Shown piece by piece: positions 62,773 through 64,000 of a DNA stretch of 64,000 nt; positions within the stretch are counted from its first letter, which is position 1; each line of letters begins with the position of its first letter. Where the stretch lies: NCBI GenBank assembly GCA_947598585.1, contig CANQFK010000001.1, forward strand, positions 83,345-147,344, written 5' to 3'. The notes under the pieces were generated by a model, which worked only from the letters and a program-made list of their open reading frames with translations, ran no database searches and was not told the origin of the DNA. The DNA is from an uncultured Clostridia bacterium (GTDB taxonomy: Bacteria; Bacillota; Clostridia; Christensenellales; Pumilibacteraceae). A program made the position numbers and the translations under genes.

Positions 62773-62843
62773 AAGCGTCGTATCGCTTAAATATTTTTCG
62801 CAAAATAATAAAATCAGAAAAAGCGGATTGCATATAAAAACAA

Positions 62844-62954
62844 TTATGAGGTCAATCTTAATTTTTGTGTATTTTTCTTTATTTTTGCAAGCAATGTTGC
62901 ATCAATTGAATTTTCATTAACACCCCAATAAGTTTTGTCTTTTTTATTTTCCAT
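62844..62954 (-). pseudogene. N-terminal fragment of the SMI1/KNR4 membrane protein, separated by a frameshift
   Basis: A 36-codon ORF that starts with ATG 62954 behind a perfect GGAGG (62960-62964) and begins MENKKDKTYWGVNENSID. It runs into a stop at 62844. Shifting by -1 at the A5 run (62862-62866 on the reverse strand) continues into IKIDLIIVFICNPLFLILLF, a second membrane helix, and then the 62203-62772 frame. The joined protein would be about 250 residues with two N-terminal membrane helices and a C-terminal SMI1 domain. The break could be a mutation, a sequence error in a homopolymer, or slippage. Confidence 0.6.
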
Positions 62955-63016
62955 AATAGCCTCCGTTTATTACATTTTTCCGTCTGTTCGGGTAAAAAAC
63001 AATTTATTCGTTTTTA

Positions 63017-63256
63017 TTATGTCGAATACAATTTATTCGTGCGAACAATCGAATGAGTTTTCAGTAGCCATAAATTATAGCGCGCCGAAGTTTTGAGTGA
63101 ATTTAATACCGACATAAGCGCCGCGGCAAGGATCCACAATACTGCGCCGATAATCATAGACAGCTTGCCCGCTTCGTAAAAATCCCATGATCCATTGATT
63201 ATATCACATCGGAGAGAATCATTCAAGGGAAATTGCCGCAACAGTTTGTTGCACAC
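63017..63256 (-). CDS. Small hydrophobic ORF, possibly real
   Basis: A 79-codon ORF from GTG. The middle has one clear membrane helix, IIGAVLWILAAALMSVLNSL, followed by a basic tail. An internal ATG at 63157 would give a 46-residue single-pass protein and lies downstream of a strong reverse promoter at 63198-63226. No good ribosome binding site is visible for either start. I do not recognise it. It lies upstream of the SMI1/KNR4 gene in the same direction. Confidence 0.3.
   Translation of the reverse strand: MCNKLLRQFPLNDSLRCDIINGSWDFYEAGKLSMIIGAVLWILAAALMSVLNSLKTSARYNLWLLKTHSIVRTNKLYST
63198..63226 (-). promoter_or_regulatory. Reverse-strand promoter upstream of the SMI1/KNR4 region
   Basis: On the reverse strand TTGAAT (63226-63221), 17-base spacer, TGATATAAT with perfect TATAAT (63203-63198). 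It could drive the small hydrophobic ORF and the SMI1 gene. Confidence 0.65.
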
Positions 63257-63316
63257 TGTTGTAATTGTTTTGTTGATCGTTATGTGTTCCTTTTCGGAAT
63301 CAAATTACTGTTTATA

Positions 63317-63331
63317 ACCGCAAAGCGGTTG
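63317..63331 (-). other. Small hairpin in the leader region
   Basis: AACCGC and GCGGTT pair around a three-base loop, located just downstream of the reverse promoter at 63347-63375. Confidence 0.35.
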
Positions 63332-63346
63332 CTCCGTAACGCTATA

Positions 63347-63375
63347 ATTATACTATAAAAACGGGAGAAACGCAA
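63347..63375 (-). promoter_or_regulatory. Reverse-strand promoter just past the tRNA-like array
   Basis: TTGCGT (63375-63370), 17-base spacer, perfect TATAAT (63352-63347) on the reverse strand, immediately after the last terminator of the array. Confidence 0.6.
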
Positions 63376-63392
63376 GTAGCAGGCAGGCGGGC

Positions 63393-63418
63393 AACAAAAA
63401 AGAGGTAATAACCTCTTT
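63393..63418 (-). terminator. Terminator of array unit 1
   Basis: Reverse strand AAAGAGGT, loop TATT, ACCTCTTT, then T-tract. Copies recur at 63586-63610, 63777-63800 and 63967-63990; the loop is AATA in the first two and GAGA in the last two (+ strand reading). Confidence 0.85.
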
Positions 63419-63433
63419 GCTATCAAAGAACCT

Positions 63434-63582
63434 TGGTGCCCAAGGCCGGACTCGAAGCGACAAAATCGGCGTGAAGCGGCACGAAGTTTCCTTCGAAGGA
63501 TTTTAAGTCCTTTGCGTCTGCCCTTAGCCGAGCACGAAGTGCGAACGCCACGGAGCGAAGCGAAGTATTCCGCCACAAAGGC
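63434..63582 (-). pseudogene. tRNA-Leu(UAA)-like unit 1 with split D-arm and T-arm
   Basis: Reverse strand. Clear class II tRNA-Leu parts: GGCAGACGC (3' half of D-arm), anticodon arm AAGGA-CTTAAAA-TCCTT with anticodon TAA at 63505-63503, long variable arm CGAAG-GAAA-CTTCG, CCGGCCTTGGGCACCA at the 3' end. About 44 bases interrupt the D-arm after GGCGGAAT and about 20 interrupt the T-arm after GTGCCG. The 5' acceptor strand GCCTTTG pairs poorly with CTTGGGC (two T-T mismatches). Not a normal tRNA. Confidence 0.75.
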
Positions 63583-63625
63583 AACAAAAAAAAGAGGTAA
63601 TAACCTCTTTGCTATCAAAGAACCT

Positions 63626-63773
63626 TGGTGCCCAAGGCCGGACTCGAAGCGACAAAGTCGGCATGAAGCGGCACGAAGTTTCCTTCGAAGGATTTTAAGT
63701 CCTTTGCGTCTGCCCTTAGCCGAGCACGAAGTGCGAACGCCACGGAGCGAAGCGAAGTATTCCGCCACAAGGC
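63626..63773 (-). pseudogene. tRNA-Leu(UAA)-like unit 2
   Basis: Same layout as unit 1; anticodon TAA at 63697-63695. It differs by a few point changes (for example within the T-arm insert) and has one base less in the 5' acceptor strand. Confidence 0.75.
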
Positions 63774-63815
63774 AACAAAAAAAGAGGTGAGAACCTCTTT
63801 GCTATCAAAGAGCCT

Positions 63816-63963
63816 TGGTGTCCAAGGCCGGACTCGAAGCGACAAAGTCGGCGTGAAACGGCACGAAATTTCCTTCGAAGGATTTTAAGTCCTTTGCGTC
63901 TGCCCTTAGCCGAGCACGAAGTCCGAACGCCACGGAGCGAAGCGAAGTATTCCGCCACAAGGC
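63816..63963 (-). pseudogene. tRNA-Leu(UAA)-like unit 3
   Basis: Same layout; anticodon TAA at 63887-63885. The 3' acceptor strand is altered (TTGGACACCA instead of TTGGGCACCA) and the D-arm insert has GGACTTCG in place of GCACTTCG, which breaks its small GCAC/GTGC hairpin. These changes suggest drift without selection for tRNA function. Confidence 0.72.
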
Positions 63964-64000
63964 AACAAAAAAAGAGGTGAGAACCTCTTTGCTATCAAAG

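Larger units (their letters stand above)
63391..64000 (-). repeat. Tandem array of about 190-bp tRNA-Leu(UAA)-like units with terminators
   Basis: Units begin at 63391, 63581, 63772 and 63962 (period 190-191) and are nearly identical, with a few point changes and one-base indels. Read on the reverse strand, each unit is a tRNA-Leu-like segment ending in encoded CCA, a spacer of about 15 bases, then a hairpin AAAGAGGT/ACCTCTTT with a T-tract. Three full units are seen; the fourth continues past the edge. Overlapping frames (for example 63280-63768) are noncoding readings of the repeat. Confidence 0.92.

Noticed and set aside
62693..62920. 75-codon + strand ORF with hydrophobic stretches
   Set aside because: It is antisense to the better supported reverse-strand SMI1 membrane protein and has no ribosome binding site.
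63280..63790. Open frames across the 190-bp repeats on both strands (e.g. containing FASLRGVRTSC)
   Set aside because: They arise because the repeat length and sequence leave frames open; they read through tRNA-like parts and terminators.
63434..63963. Functional tRNA-Leu genes
   Set aside because: The D-arm and T-arm are interrupted and the acceptor stem pairs poorly; no simple splicing signal is visible.
63391..64000. CRISPR array
   Set aside because: Units are ~190 bp and nearly identical over their full length, with no unique spacers and no cas genes nearby.

Overview
The window looks like chromosome of a low-to-mid GC Bacillota, most likely an uncultured spore-forming clostridial lineage of gut type. 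The main reason is gene order: yicC-gmk-rpoZ-coaBC-priA-def-fmt-rsmB-rlmN-rpe-thiN-spoVM-(rpmB)-asp23-fakA-recG, followed by ytfI-ytfJ-dacF-rluB and aroH-cmk-plsC-ispH(S1), is the classic Firmicutes/Clostridia arrangement. SpoVM, YtfJ/GerW and the IspH-S1 fusion point the same way. Phylum-level placement is strong. Anything finer is inference.

Layout. 1-5768: metabolic genes on the + strand (end of a DegV protein, an aminotransferase, tyrS, a YigZ/IMPACT protein, ilvE, a pair of half-size chromate-family transporters). 5769-6205: a 437-base AT-rich intergenic region with two promoter candidates and a 13-bp direct repeat. 6206-21509: an envelope-facing locus made of a DUF4175-like membrane protein, a MoxR AAA ATPase, a DUF58 protein, two large membrane-anchored VWA proteins and two very large lipoproteins (FN3 plus about 27 BspA-type leucine-rich repeats; Ig-like repeats plus an unrecognised helical region). 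21727-26338: a small unknown protein, pcrA and ligA. 26335-36496: one dense operon of nucleotide, translation and cofactor genes ending in a 23-codon spoVM micro-gene. 36585-42621: rpmB (reverse), asp23, fakA, recG, comEC. 42626-45535: ytfI/ytfJ/dacF/rluB behind a palindromic operator candidate. 45622-50366: a biotin-dependent, sodium-pumping decarboxylase operon with both an OadA-type and a divergent MmdA-type carboxyltransferase. 50366-59728: FAD protein, aroH, cmk, plsC, ispH-S1, dipeptidase, purB and a glycosyltransferase-acyltransferase fusion. 59813-62156: small accessory genes (AraC/GyrI regulator, PPOX protein, CsaA, FMN reductase). 62203-63256: reverse-strand SMI1/KNR4 membrane protein that appears frameshifted, plus a small hydrophobic ORF. 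63391-64000: a tandem array of about 190-bp units on the reverse strand.

The most unusual structure is that terminal array. Each unit carries most of a class II tRNA-Leu(UAA), including anticodon arm, long variable arm, T-arm halves and encoded CCA. The D-arm and T-arm are split by extra sequence, and each unit is followed by its own rho-independent terminator. Three full units are visible and the array runs off the right edge. Other points worth attention are the spoVM micro-gene, the hybrid decarboxylase/transcarboxylase operon, the VWA-lipoprotein locus, and the absence of prpC-prkC-rsgA and remA from their usual places.
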